A program made the translations under genes and the position numbers. This document shows positions 25,576-34,265 of a stretch of DNA of 64,000 nucleotides, piece by piece (the first letter of the stretch is position 1; the number at the start of each line of letters is the position of its first letter). The stretch is from Bacteriovoracaceae bacterium UBA3083 (GTDB lineage Bacteria; Bdellovibrionota; Bacteriovoracia; Bacteriovoracales; Bacteriovoracaceae): assembly GCA_002366565.1 (NCBI GenBank), contig DFBJ01000012.1, positions 558,001-622,000 of the forward strand. The letters run 5' to 3'. The notes beneath the pieces were generated by a model. The model ran no database searches. It was not told the origin of the DNA and was given only the letters and a program-made list of their open reading frames with translations.

Positions 25576-27736
25576 AGTTAAAATGGAGAAATTCACGTAT
25601 GATGAACATCTCCCAAAACTCTTTGTTTTTGCGACATTAATCTGGGGATTTGTCGCATTACTACTTGGAGTTACAGTAGCGTTTCAACTAGCAAGTTGGA
25701 AAGTAAACATGGGAATGGAATGGACAACTTTTGGTCGTCTACGTCCATTACACACTAATGCAGCGATTTTCGCATTTGTTGGAAACGCAATGTTTGCAGG
25801 GATCTACTACTCTACTCAGAGACTTGTAAAAGCAAGGCTCTTTAGTGATCTTCTTGGAAAGATTCACTTTTGGGGTTGGCAATTAATTATTGTTGCCGCA
25901 GCAATTACCCTTCCTTTAGGAATTTCTCAAGCAAAAGAATATGCTGAACTAGAATGGCCAATTGATATTGCAATTGCAGTTGTATGGATCGTTTTTGCAG
26001 TAAACTTCTTTGGAACATTAGCAAAGAGAAGAGAAAAGCATATCTATGTTTCGATCTGGTTTTATATTGCAACAATTATTACGGTAGCTCTTCTACACGT
26101 AGTTAATGCAATCTCGCTTCCAGTTGACTTAATGAAGTCTTACCCAGTATATGCTGGTGTACAGGACGCTTTAGTTCAATGGTGGTATGGACACAATGCT
26201 GTTGCATTCTTCCTTACAACACCATTTCTTGGACTAATGTACTACTTCATTCCAAAAGCTGTTAATAGACCAGTCTACTCATACAGACTATCAATCATTC
26301 ACTTTTGGTCTTTGGTATTTATCTATATCTGGGCAGGGCCTCACCATTTACTAAACACAGCTGTTCCAGACTGGGTACAAACAACTGGTATGGTTTTCTC
26401 AATTATGCTTTGGATGCCAAGTTGGGGTGGGATGATCAATGGTCTCCTTACTCTAAGAGGAGCATGGGATAAGGTTAGAACTGATCCTGTTCTTAAATTC
26501 TTAGCGACTTCAGTTACTTTTTACGGTATGGCAACATTTGAAGGTCCACTACTTGCAATTAAATCAGTAAGTGCAATGGCCCACTATACGGACTGGATTG
26601 TTGGCCACGTTCACTCGGGAACAATTGGTTGGAACTACATGATGATCTCAGGGATCCTCTACTACCTTGTTCCAAAAATGTATGAAACAAAACTTCACTC
26701 TGTGAAGTTAGCAAACGCTCAATTTTGGTTAGCGACAATAGGTCTACTACTCTACATGATGTCAATGTGGACAGCAGGGATTACACAATCACTTATGTGG
26801 AGTGCAATCGATGCTTCTGGAAAGCTAGTATATCCAAACTTCATTGAAACAGTAGTTAGAATTGTTCCTATGTATTGGGTAAGAGCAATTGGTGGAGTCT
26901 TAGTACTAACAGGCTTCATTCTAATGATTTATAACCTAATCATGACTATAAAGAATTCTAAAGGAATTCAAGAACTAGAATTTATGGCGCCTCCTGCAGA
27001 TCATTCTCACGAAGAAGCTGGTGCAACTAAACATAGAAAACTAGAAGGAATGACTACTGTCTTCTCTATTCTGACTTTTCTAGCAGTACTTGTTGGTGGT
27101 GTGGTTGAGATTGTACCTTCACTAGTAAGTGATAAGTTTGTTGAAAGAGATGCTGAAATAAAGCCTTACTCTCCTCTTGAACTTATTGGACGTGACATCT
27201 TTATCAAAGAAGGTTGCTACACATGTCACTCTCAACAAGTAAGACCGATGGCCGATGAAATACTTAGGTATGGACCAGCGTCAAGAGCATCTGAATCAGT
27301 TTACGACAGACCATTCCAATGGGGATCGAGAAGAATTGGACCTGATATCGCAAGAGTTGGTGGAAAGTACAACGACATGTGGCACTACAGACATATGTTA
27401 AACCCAAGAGAAGTGACTCCAAAGTCAATCATGCCAATCTACCCGTGGTTATTTAAGAAGAAGTACAATCTTAAGTCTCTTCCTAAAAAACTAAAAGTGA
27501 TGAAAGCGCTTGGTGTTCCATACTCAGATGAAGAAATTGCTTCTTCAATTAACGATGCAGGAAAGCAAGCATTTGAGATAACTAAAGGTCTAAGTGCTGA
27601 CGGTGTTGCTATGAAGATGCAATCAATGGAGATTATTCCACTCATTGCTTACTTACAACGACTAGGTGTCGATGGAGCAAGAAGCCTAAGACTACAGAAA
27701 GAGAAAGCAGAGAACGAGGAGAATGAAAATGATTAA
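25568..27736 (+). CDS. ccoNO: fused cbb3 cytochrome c oxidase subunits CcoN-CcoO
   Basis: 722 aa. Residues 1 to about 470 are CcoN, the 12-helix haem-copper catalytic subunit (for example WWYGHNAVAFFLTTPFLG and GPHHLLNTAVPDW with the Cu-B His, and DWIVGHVHSGTIGWN). After a His-rich linker and one more membrane helix, residues about 520-722 are CcoO, a mono-haem cytochrome c with CYTCHSQQ (near 549) and the axial-ligand Met region (KSIMPIYPW). CcoN and CcoO are separate proteins in most proteobacteria; fused forms are known in Bdellovibrio-type and Bacteroidetes genomes. Reduces O2 to water with high affinity while pumping protons. SD AAGGAAGGA; start overlaps ccoS. Confidence 0.96.
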   Translation: MNEVKMEKFTYDEHLPKLFVFATLIWGFVALLLGVTVAFQLASWKVNMGMEWTTFGRLRPLHTNAAIFAFVGNAMFAGIYYSTQRLVKARLFSDLLGKIHFWGWQLIIVAAAITLPLGISQAKEYAELEWPIDIAIAVVWIVFAVNFFGTLAKRREKHIYVSIWFYIATIITVALLHVVNAISLPVDLMKSYPVYAGVQDALVQWWYGHNAVAFFLTTPFLGLMYYFIPKAVNRPVYSYRLSIIHFWSLVFIYIWAGPHHLLNTAVPDWVQTTGMVFSIMLWMPSWGGMINGLLTLRGAWDKVRTDPVLKFLATSVTFYGMATFEGPLLAIKSVSAMAHYTDWIVGHVHSGTIGWNYMMISGILYYLVPKMYETKLHSVKLANAQFWLATIGLLLYMMSMWTAGITQSLMWSAIDASGKLVYPNFIETVVRIVPMYWVRAIGGVLVLTGFILMIYNLIMTIKNSKGIQELEFMAPPADHSHEEAGATKHRKLEGMTTVFSILTFLAVLVGGVVEIVPSLVSDKFVERDAEIKPYSPLELIGRDIFIKEGCYTCHSQQVRPMADEILRYGPASRASESVYDRPFQWGSRRIGPDIARVGGKYNDMWHYRHMLNPREVTPKSIMPIYPWLFKKKYNLKSLPKKLKVMKALGVPYSDEEIASSINDAGKQAFEITKGLSADGVAMKMQSMEIIPLIAYLQRLGVDGARSLRLQKEKAENEENEND

Positions 27737-27908
27737 GGATCTAATCATGAGCTCTAACTACTCACTTCTTCAAACTATCGTCACAATATCTTTTGTGACG
27801 CTATTTGTGGGAATGCTAATTTGGATTAATAGAAAAGGCTCTGACAGCTATTACAAAAAAGCTCAGAACCTTGCTCTTGAGGAAGGAGTAAAAAATGGAA
27901 GAAAATAA
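27723..27908 (+). CDS. ccoQ: cbb3 oxidase subunit CcoQ
   Basis: 61 aa with one membrane helix (LLQTIVTISFVTLFVGMLIWI) followed by a short charged tail (NRKGSDSYYKKAQNLALEE), as in CcoQ/FixQ, which stabilises the complex. It overlaps ccoNO upstream by 14 bases and ccoP downstream by 14 bases. A second Met at residue 9 could also be the start, but GAGGAGAATGAAA precedes the chosen one. Confidence 0.92.
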   Translation: MKMIKDLIMSSNYSLLQTIVTISFVTLFVGMLIWINRKGSDSYYKKAQNLALEEGVKNGRK

Positions 27909-28506
27909 TAAAAAAGAAGAAGGCCTAGATTTACTAGAAGGTGAAAAAGAGATTCTTCTAGATCATGACTACGATGGTATCCAAGAACTTAATCATCCAC
28001 TACCTAGTTGGTGGATGAAGAGTTGGGCAGCTTCAATTGTATTTGCTGCTGCCTACGTAATGTTCTACCACTTCGCTGGAGGTCCAACTTCTTCAGAAGA
28101 GCTAGCGAGAGATATGGTAAAAATTAATGAGTTAAAAGCAATTGCAGCAGCAGATGTGTCTAACTTTGATATCGCCCACTACAACGAGTGGAAAGATAAG
28201 AATGATGCTACAGCACTTGGTAATGAAGTCTATGAAACGAACTGTCTAAGTTGTCACGCTGAAGGTGGTGGTGGAGACATTGGTCCAAACCTAACTGATG
28301 GTTACTGGATTCACCTTAAGAATAGAACTCCTGAAGAGCTATTCCCATTTATCAGAGATGGTTTTGAAGATAAGGGAATGCCAGCATGGGGCGAGATCTT
28401 AAGTAAAGAAGAGATCTACGCAGCAATCAATCATATCATTGAGCTAAAAGGTACGACTCCACCAAAAGCAAAAGAGCCTCAAGGTGAAGAAGTAGAACAA
28501 ATTTAA
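27895..28506 (+). CDS. ccoP: cbb3 oxidase subunit CcoP, mono-haem form
   Basis: 203 aa. The N-terminus has the CcoP signature DYDGIQELNHPLPSWW before a single membrane helix, then one cytochrome c domain with CLSCHAEGG (near residue 116) and axial Met (GMPAWGEIL). Ordinary CcoP carries two CxxCH motifs; only one is present here and the protein is about 100 residues shorter than di-haem CcoP. The complex would therefore carry two c-type haems (CcoO and CcoP) rather than three. Overlaps ccoQ; SD GGAAGGAG. Confidence 0.94.
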   Translation: MEENNKKEEGLDLLEGEKEILLDHDYDGIQELNHPLPSWWMKSWAASIVFAAAYVMFYHFAGGPTSSEELARDMVKINELKAIAAADVSNFDIAHYNEWKDKNDATALGNEVYETNCLSCHAEGGGGDIGPNLTDGYWIHLKNRTPEELFPFIRDGFEDKGMPAWGEILSKEEIYAAINHIIELKGTTPPKAKEPQGEEVEQI

Positions 28507-28519
28507 AAAAGGTTGAGTC

Positions 28520-29923
28520 ATGGGAAACAAAAACCCAAATGAATTACATGAAGAAAGATTAGCAACTACAGATGAAGGTGGACATAGAGTCTACCTTTAC
28601 CCAGAAGATGTAAAAGGAAAGTGGAGAACAAGAAGAACATGGGTATATAACACCCTAATCCTCCTCTACTTATTTCTTCCATGGCTCAATGTTGGTGGTA
28701 AGCAGTCTATACTCCTAGATATACCAAAGAGGGAATTCACTTTCTTTGGTGTAACTCTACTAGGACATAATGCTCCTATACTCATATTTGTTCTCTTAGG
28801 CTTTGTTTTTCTCATTGGATTTATTACAAGTATCTGGGGCAGAGTTTGGTGTGGATGGGCCTGTCCTCAAACAGTATTCATAGATGCCATCTTCAATAAG
28901 ATTGAAGTTTTAGTTGAAGGAAACGCAAGAAAGAGAAAAAAACTAGATAACGCTCCTCTAGACCTACAGAAGTTTTTAAAGAAAACTTTAAAGTGGTCGT
29001 TATTTATCTTAGCTTCCATGCATATTGCTCACTCATTCATTGGCTACTTTGTTGGAGTGAGATCTCTAGTTGGAATTACTCTACACTCACCTTTTGATAA
29101 TATTGCACTATTTGGGGCAACTTGGTCAGCAGTAGCTATAATCCTATTTGACTTCGCATGGTTTAAAGAGCAGTTCTGCCTAATAGCTTGTCCATACGGT
29201 AGGTTTCAATCGGTTATGATGGATCAAAACTCACTAGTTATAGCATATGACTATAACCGCGGGGAACCGAGACGCCAGAAAGGGCAAAGTAAAGACGAAC
29301 ACGCTGACTGTGTAGACTGTTACGCCTGCGTTAAGGCCTGTCCAACTGGTATCGATATTAGACGTGGTACTCAACTAGAATGCATTGCCTGTACTAATTG
29401 CATCGATGCTTGTGATGAAGTGATGCTAAAGGTTGGAAAACCAGAGGGACTTATTCGCTTTGAAACAGAGCAAGGCTTAAAAGGTCTACCTACTAAGAGA
29501 TTTTCAATAAGAAATGGATTTTACTTATCGACTGTAATACTACTCTTTCTAGGCTTCTTTATTCAATTTCAAGGAACTAAGGAACTAGATATTGTAATGC
29601 TAAGAGGAAGTAAGACTCCATTCACTGTTCTTAATTCAGGTGAAAATAAAATAATAGCGAATCACTTTAAAATAAATCTTTCATATGAAGGAAGTGCCTT
29701 AGAAAAGATTCTAATCACTCAGGACAACAAGGACATTAAGTTAATAATTCCTAGAAACCCTGTTGTATTAAAAGAGACTATGAATCATACAAACGCATTC
29801 TTTAGATTCTCTCCTTCAATTTTAAATAAGGGATCAAAGAAGATTAACTTAAACTTCATTAACCCTGTAGATAATAAAGTTATAAAAACAATGGAGGTTC
29901 AACTTGTTGGACCAATTAACTAA
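28520..29923 (+). CDS. ccoG: cbb3 oxidase accessory ferredoxin-like protein CcoG (RdxA/FixG)
   Basis: 467 aa. Five or six membrane helices with WGRVWCGWACPQTVF and CLIACPYGRFQ motifs, then two ferredoxin-type 4Fe-4S clusters (DCVDCYACVKACPTGID and LECIACTNCIDACDEVM), a last membrane helix and a C-terminal Ig-like periplasmic domain. CcoG is thought to act in copper reduction and delivery for cbb3 assembly. It follows ccoP after 13 bases with SD AAAGG. Confidence 0.95.
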   Translation: MGNKNPNELHEERLATTDEGGHRVYLYPEDVKGKWRTRRTWVYNTLILLYLFLPWLNVGGKQSILLDIPKREFTFFGVTLLGHNAPILIFVLLGFVFLIGFITSIWGRVWCGWACPQTVFIDAIFNKIEVLVEGNARKRKKLDNAPLDLQKFLKKTLKWSLFILASMHIAHSFIGYFVGVRSLVGITLHSPFDNIALFGATWSAVAIILFDFAWFKEQFCLIACPYGRFQSVMMDQNSLVIAYDYNRGEPRRQKGQSKDEHADCVDCYACVKACPTGIDIRRGTQLECIACTNCIDACDEVMLKVGKPEGLIRFETEQGLKGLPTKRFSIRNGFYLSTVILLFLGFFIQFQGTKELDIVMLRGSKTPFTVLNSGENKIIANHFKINLSYEGSALEKILITQDNKDIKLIIPRNPVVLKETMNHTNAFFRFSPSILNKGSKKINLNFINPVDNKVIKTMEVQLVGPIN

Positions 29924-30608
29924 AATACAATCTGCGCTACCAGTTTTTGCGCCAATGTTTGCCTTTATGATAGGCTTAACAGGAAGTCTGCACTGTATTG
30001 GTATGTGCGGAGGACTTGTACTCTCCGTAGGAAAATCTCCTAAGAGTAATATGACATACCAGCTTGGAAGACTTTGTGCCTACTTATTTATGGCCGTCAT
30101 AGCAATGCTAACCTCAACACTCATTCAGAAATCAGGAGTCACGCAGTATATACCACTTATTGGTGGTCTATTCCTTGGACTTCTCTTTGTTTTCTGGGGA
30201 GCACAGAGCTTTAGAGGGAAAAAGTTTGAAGTTAAGCTACCTAAGTTTGTAACAGGTCTCTACCAGAAATTATTTAATAAATTTAACTCTAATGAACTCT
30301 CAAAAAGCTTAAAAGGATTCTCTATTGGAGCACTATCTCTAATGTTACCTTGTGGATTTCTTTACGGAGTGTTGATAACACTTATGACTTTTCAATCTCC
30401 TCTAGTAGGTTTTTTAGGAGTCATAGGTTTTTGGCTAGGAACATTACCGGCCATGGTTTTTGCTCCAACATTAATGATGAAAGTCCTTGGACCAGTTCAA
30501 AGTTTTGCACCTAAGGCCAGTGGGGTTCTTTTAATCTGCCTAGGGATGTCTACTGTGAGTTATCGCCTATGGAACTTCTACTTCACAAACGGCGCACACT
30601 GTCATTAA
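29904..30608 (+). CDS. TauE/SafE-like (UreH-domain) membrane protein of the cbb3 cluster
   Basis: 234 aa with six predicted membrane helices. The start GLTGSLHCIGMCGGLVLS, with its paired Cys and His, is the signature of the TauE/SafE-related proteins that commonly accompany cco genes (sometimes called CcoH2 or a cytochrome biogenesis protein), and a second LPCGFLYG motif lies near residue 150. The HC/C motifs suggest metal, probably copper, handling (inference). The start is TTG at 29904, with GGAGG six bases upstream, so the gene overlaps ccoG by 20 bases. The annotation as sulfite exporter would be misleading. Confidence 0.85.
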   Translation: MLDQLTKIQSALPVFAPMFAFMIGLTGSLHCIGMCGGLVLSVGKSPKSNMTYQLGRLCAYLFMAVIAMLTSTLIQKSGVTQYIPLIGGLFLGLLFVFWGAQSFRGKKFEVKLPKFVTGLYQKLFNKFNSNELSKSLKGFSIGALSLMLPCGFLYGVLITLMTFQSPLVGFLGVIGFWLGTLPAMVFAPTLMMKVLGPVQSFAPKASGVLLICLGMSTVSYRLWNFYFTNGAHCH

Positions 30609-30616
30609 GGAAAATT

Positions 30617-30736
30617 ATGAAGAATAAGAAGAAATTAAGCTTTGAAGAAAGAATGTTTGATATAGCGTTCTGGTTTTTTCTTGCTGTCCTACCGTTGTTA
30701 ACCGCAGGGTTAACACTCTACTTCTCAAATAAGTAA
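30617..30736 (+). CDS. 39-aa membrane miniprotein at the end of the cco operon
   Basis: 40 codons with AAGGA eight bases before the ATG, beginning nine bases after the preceding stop. The product has a basic N-terminus (MKNKKKLSFEER) and one membrane helix (FDIAFWFFLAVLPLLTAGLTLYF). The tight spacing points to a co-transcribed cbb3-associated small subunit or assembly peptide. No family is recognised; it is not CcoQ or CcoS, which are both present upstream. CcoH is otherwise missing from this operon, but this peptide is much shorter than CcoH. Confidence 0.65.
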   Translation: MKNKKKLSFEERMFDIAFWFFLAVLPLLTAGLTLYFSNK

Positions 30737-30772
30737 TTTAGCAGTAGAATCTACACATACAAGTGAGTAATT

Positions 30773-31780
30773 ATGACTGAAATGACGTATAGAAGACTTG
30801 GTAATTCAGGTCTATTCCTTAGTAGCTTCTCGTTAGGCTCTTGGGTAACTTTTAAGAATCAAGTTAATGTAAAATCTGCTATTGAAATGATGTCATATGC
30901 CTATGACCAAGGAATCAATTTCTTCGATAATGCTGAGATTTATGCTGATGGTGAATCAGAAGAGATCATGGGCGATGCCCTTAAGAAAATGAATTGGTCT
31001 AGAGATAGTTACTTAGTCTCTTCTAAAGTATTCTGGGGTGGAGATAAGCCAACACAAAAAGGTCTTAATAGAAAACATGTTATAGAAGGCTGTAATAACG
31101 CTTTAAAGAGATTCAAGCTAGATTACCTTGATCTTTACTATTGCCATAGACCAGACGTTGATACACCTATTATTGAAACTCTTAGAGCAATGCATACTTT
31201 GGTGATGCAAGGTAAGATTTTATATTGGGGAACAAGTGAATGGTCAGCAGAACAAATCACAGAGGCCTACACTCTATCAGAGAGATACCACTTAACTCCA
31301 CCAACTGTTGAGCAATCTCAATACAATCTCTTACACAGAGAAAGAATTGAGAAAGAATATAAAGGTCTCTATGAGAAATATGGAATGGGGACTACAACAT
31401 GGTCACCTTTAAGCTCCGGAATTCTTACAGGTAAGTATTCTAATGGAATCCCAGAAGGCTCTAGACTATCTCTCGATAAGTTCTCATGGCTTAGAGATAT
31501 GTATGATACACCTGAGGGAAAAATTAAACTAAAGATTGCAAGTGATCTACAAGACTTGGCTGTAAAGAAAGGAATCTCTCTAGCACAACTCTCCCTAGCC
31601 TGGTGCCTAAAGAATCCTAACGTAAGTTCAGTAATTTTAGGTGCATCAAGACTGGAACAACTAGAAGACAATATTAAAACTCTTGATATACTTCACTTAC
31701 TAGATGATGAGTTATTAAAAGAGATAGAAGTTATTACTAATAATAGACCTGAGCCACATGTGGACTGGAAGCAGCACTAA
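30773..31780 (+). CDS. aldo/keto reductase (Kv-beta/YghZ-like)
   Basis: 335 aa with a full AKR barrel: YRRLGNSGLFLSSFSLGSW at the start, FFDNAEIYADGESEEIMG (catalytic Asp and Tyr), SSKVFWGG (Lys), YLDLYYCHRPD (His), and the C-terminal NADPH-binding SVILGASRLEQLEDNI. The overall form matches the AKR6/YghZ group, NADPH-dependent reductases of aldehydes and similar carbonyls. Cytosolic. It is followed after three bases by the anchored thioredoxin gene, suggesting a redox operon. Substrate cannot be told. Confidence 0.93.
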   Translation: MTEMTYRRLGNSGLFLSSFSLGSWVTFKNQVNVKSAIEMMSYAYDQGINFFDNAEIYADGESEEIMGDALKKMNWSRDSYLVSSKVFWGGDKPTQKGLNRKHVIEGCNNALKRFKLDYLDLYYCHRPDVDTPIIETLRAMHTLVMQGKILYWGTSEWSAEQITEAYTLSERYHLTPPTVEQSQYNLLHRERIEKEYKGLYEKYGMGTTTWSPLSSGILTGKYSNGIPEGSRLSLDKFSWLRDMYDTPEGKIKLKIASDLQDLAVKKGISLAQLSLAWCLKNPNVSSVILGASRLEQLEDNIKTLDILHLLDDELLKEIEVITNNRPEPHVDWKQH

Positions 31781-31783
31781 GCT

Positions 31784-32209
31784 ATGATTAGAAAACTAGA
31801 AAGTGAACATTTTGAAACAACTGTTAATACAATCACAGGGCCATACCTTTTAAAGTTTGGCTCTACGACTTGTGGTCCATGTCAAATGATGATTCCAGTT
31901 CTAGAAAAGCTATCCGCTCAAAATCCAGATTTCCCAATTTTTGATATAGATACCAACGAGTCTCCAGAGCTGGCCGCTCACTTTAATATAAGATCAGTCC
32001 CAACAATGTTCTTCTGCGAAGATAGAGAAGTGATCATGGATTTAAATGGACTCACTCCGTATAAGGACCTTCAATATATTATTGATAATATAAATGATCC
32101 TTACCTTAGAGAGCATGGAGAATTTAATGTGGTTAAGAAAAAAGACAACTTCATCCCCTATCTCATTGCTGGTATTGTAGCTTTTATTCTTCTATTGATC
32201 TTGATATGA
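31784..32209 (+). CDS. thioredoxin with C-terminal membrane anchor
   Basis: 141 aa. Residues 1-105 are a thioredoxin domain with the active site C30-G-P-C33 and the cis-Pro loop SVPTMFF. Unlike soluble thioredoxin, it ends in a single membrane helix (IPYLIAGIVAFILLLILI) after a basic segment (VVKKKDNF). There is no signal peptide, so the redox domain probably faces the cytosol as a tail-anchored protein. The last bases overlap the next gene (ATGA). Likely reduces disulfides of membrane partners (inference). Confidence 0.9.
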   Translation: MIRKLESEHFETTVNTITGPYLLKFGSTTCGPCQMMIPVLEKLSAQNPDFPIFDIDTNESPELAAHFNIRSVPTMFFCEDREVIMDLNGLTPYKDLQYIIDNINDPYLREHGEFNVVKKKDNFIPYLIAGIVAFILLLILI

Positions 32210-32856
32210 AGCTCTTAGTTTTTGGCGCCACAGGCCTTGTAGGCTCATCTCTAATTGAACAATTATCCAAAGAGCATGAAGTCTCTATTGCCCTAAGAGA
32301 TACAAGCAAAGTAAATAACCCAAAATTTATAAAGAGAAGTATTAACTTCGATGATTTCGGATCATTTGCCCCAACCTCATACGATGGTGTGTATTGCTGT
32401 CTAGGAACAACTATAAAGACAGCAGGCTCTAAAGCAGCATTTAAGAAAGTTGACTTAGACTATGTAGTTAAGAGTTTTCAATATGCAGTTAATAATAATG
32501 CTAAGTTCTTTTGTGTGATTAGCGCTCTAGGGGCCAATCCAAACTCAAGAGTATTCTATTCTAGAGTAAAGGGCGAAATGGAAAATGCATTAGATGCACC
32601 AATAAAGACTATAATTGTGCGACCTTCTCTATTAATTGGAAAGAGAGACGAATCTAGAATAGCTGAAGGCATGGCGCTAGCTCTTATGAGTCCATTCTCA
32701 AAAGTATTACCTAAAGTACTTGGTAAATATGCCCCAATAAAGGCAGAAGATGTTGCCAAGAGCATGATTGATTTAACCCTACATGAAAGTACCCAGATTA
32801 AAATAGATCACCTCGTAAAATCTAAGCAGCAAGAGCATCACTCTCAGAAAGTTTAG
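32206..32856 (+). CDS. NAD(P)-binding Rossmann protein (HTATIP2/TIP30-like)
   Basis: 216 aa atypical short-chain dehydrogenase/epimerase-like fold: LLVFGATGLVGSSLIEQL is the dinucleotide-binding loop, and GVYCCLGTTIKTAG plus CVISALGANPNSRVFYSRVKGEME (segment given by ends; Tyr-x3-Lys-like YSRVKGEME) match the TIP30-like group. It overlaps the thioredoxin gene by four bases. Its 3' end overlaps the convergent 210-aa gene by 35 bases. Substrate unknown. Confidence 0.85.
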   Translation: MKLLVFGATGLVGSSLIEQLSKEHEVSIALRDTSKVNNPKFIKRSINFDDFGSFAPTSYDGVYCCLGTTIKTAGSKAAFKKVDLDYVVKSFQYAVNNNAKFFCVISALGANPNSRVFYSRVKGEMENALDAPIKTIIVRPSLLIGKRDESRIAEGMALALMSPFSKVLPKVLGKYAPIKAEDVAKSMIDLTLHESTQIKIDHLVKSKQQEHHSQKV

Positions 32857-33454
32857 AGGCCTTTAAACTATAGAATAGAGCTATATTTTCATGTCCTAAT
32901 TTTTCATAAATATGAAATAGCACATTATAGATATTTCGATTATTAACCTGTCTACCAAGTTGGACGAGTTCTTTTACGGCAATAGACATATTATCCATAG
33001 CAACATGAATGATTACCAGGTGAAGACGAGTGAGAAGGCAGTCTTCATTCTCTAGAATGGCCTCATCTATAAAGTGCTTTGCTAATTTAATAACCTTTAT
33101 CTGCTTTGAACGATCTGTAATAGATAAAGATTTTTTAAAGTAAAAGATCCCCATAGCAAGACTATAAAGCTTTTGATTCTCGCCATCTTCTTTAAAGCTT
33201 TTAAGAGCAAGATCAAACATTTCATGAGCATCATGATCCTTAGCTTCGCAGGCCTCATCATGACTATTAAAAATCTTAATACCTAGAACTAGCGCCTCTT
33301 TAGAACTTAAATAGCTTGGATGAATTGTTTTCCACTTGTGAGAAATTGAACTCTCAAGGATAGAGTCAAAGATTGAAAGATTATGACCTGGTTCAAAGCC
33401 AAAATACTTACTGACATTTTCTGTATAGAATTTATTAACTGAATTCTTGCGCAT
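32822..33454 (-). CDS. TPR-like helical protein
   Basis: 210 aa, cytosolic, with repeating helix pairs in residues 75-200 that look like degenerate TPRs (for example LYSLAMGIFYFKKSLSI and IYNVLFHIYEKLGHENIALFYSLKA). No catalytic motif. It stands alone on the minus strand, with an intergenic gap upstream. Probably a protein-interaction scaffold; no partner can be named. Confidence 0.65.
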   Translation of the reverse strand: MRKNSVNKFYTENVSKYFGFEPGHNLSIFDSILESSISHKWKTIHPSYLSSKEALVLGIKIFNSHDEACEAKDHDAHEMFDLALKSFKEDGENQKLYSLAMGIFYFKKSLSITDRSKQIKVIKLAKHFIDEAILENEDCLLTRLHLVIIHVAMDNMSIAVKELVQLGRQVNNRNIYNVLFHIYEKLGHENIALFYSLKASKLSESDALAA

Positions 33455-33578
33455 AAATATCCCCCCACCTGCCTTTTATTATGGCAGTATGGGGTTTCAC
33501 ATCAAGAGTTTATTTTTAGGTGAAATGACTTAAGAAACAAGTCACATTCGTTGGCATATTGAAAAGACACTGTGCCTA

Positions 33579-34046
33579 TTAATTCTGACACTTCCTAATT
33601 TCAGCTAGTAATGAAGCATCATAATCAGAGATAATAGACTTAACTTTCTCTACTACTATACGGCTCTTTCGCATTATATTTACAAGACGACAGAAGTTCT
33701 CACTTCCCGACTCTCTTACAATAGACCAAGAGTCCACAACATACTTAGTATCGTAGAAAACTTTATATAATAGTTCCTTGTATTCAACCTTAACAAGTCT
33801 TCCTGCTTGCTCTTCAAGCTGCTGTCCTAGTTCATCATCATGAATTGAAAAGTCCCAAGTAAGATGATCTCCAGAGCCTAGGTCAAGAGTTCCTTCATAT
33901 GTTTTATAGAAAGCACCTTTCTTTGTTATTTTAACTAGAGTTCCCGAGCGAAACCCTTTAGAATAATTATAACTTAGAAGTCCCCAAGTAGTCCCGGCCA
34001 GAACTACAACAATAGCGATTGCGATAAGAATGAGTTTCTTTTTCAT
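33579..34046 (-). CDS. membrane-anchored periplasmic hypothetical protein
   Basis: 155 aa. One N-terminal membrane helix (LILIAIAIVVVLAGTTWGLL) is followed by SKGFRSGTLVKITKKGAFYKTYEGTL, a beta-rich domain of a small family seen also in Bacteroidetes, where some members are mislabelled 6-phosphogluconate dehydrogenase (from memory). There is no dehydrogenase signature here. Two C-terminal Cys may pair. It lies alone on the minus strand, divergent from the antiporter gene across 220 bases in which I see no distinct element. Confidence 0.7.
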   Translation of the reverse strand: MKKKLILIAIAIVVVLAGTTWGLLSYNYSKGFRSGTLVKITKKGAFYKTYEGTLDLGSGDHLTWDFSIHDDELGQQLEEQAGRLVKVEYKELLYKVFYDTKYVVDSWSIVRESGSENFCRLVNIMRKSRIVVEKVKSIISDYDASLLAEIRKCQN

Positions 34047-34265
34047 ATTTCCTCAAATTTAATATTGAATTTCTAATATTCTAAGCAATTAGAAACTCAT
34101 GGTAAATAGAAGTCTTTATATTATTTCGACATTATTAATAGAGAGTTGAAGTTAGACAGCTTTGAGTAACCTACTAAAATTACATGTCTTTCTCTCATCA
34201 AAATTTGCTGTTACTGGAAAGAGCTTATATAATTAGATCTAATTTACAATAGATAGGAATATAAA

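Noticed and set aside
29904..30608. Sulfite exporter as the function of the TauE/SafE-like protein
   Set aside because: The HC/GMCGG motif and its place between ccoG and the operon end point to a cbb3/copper role instead.
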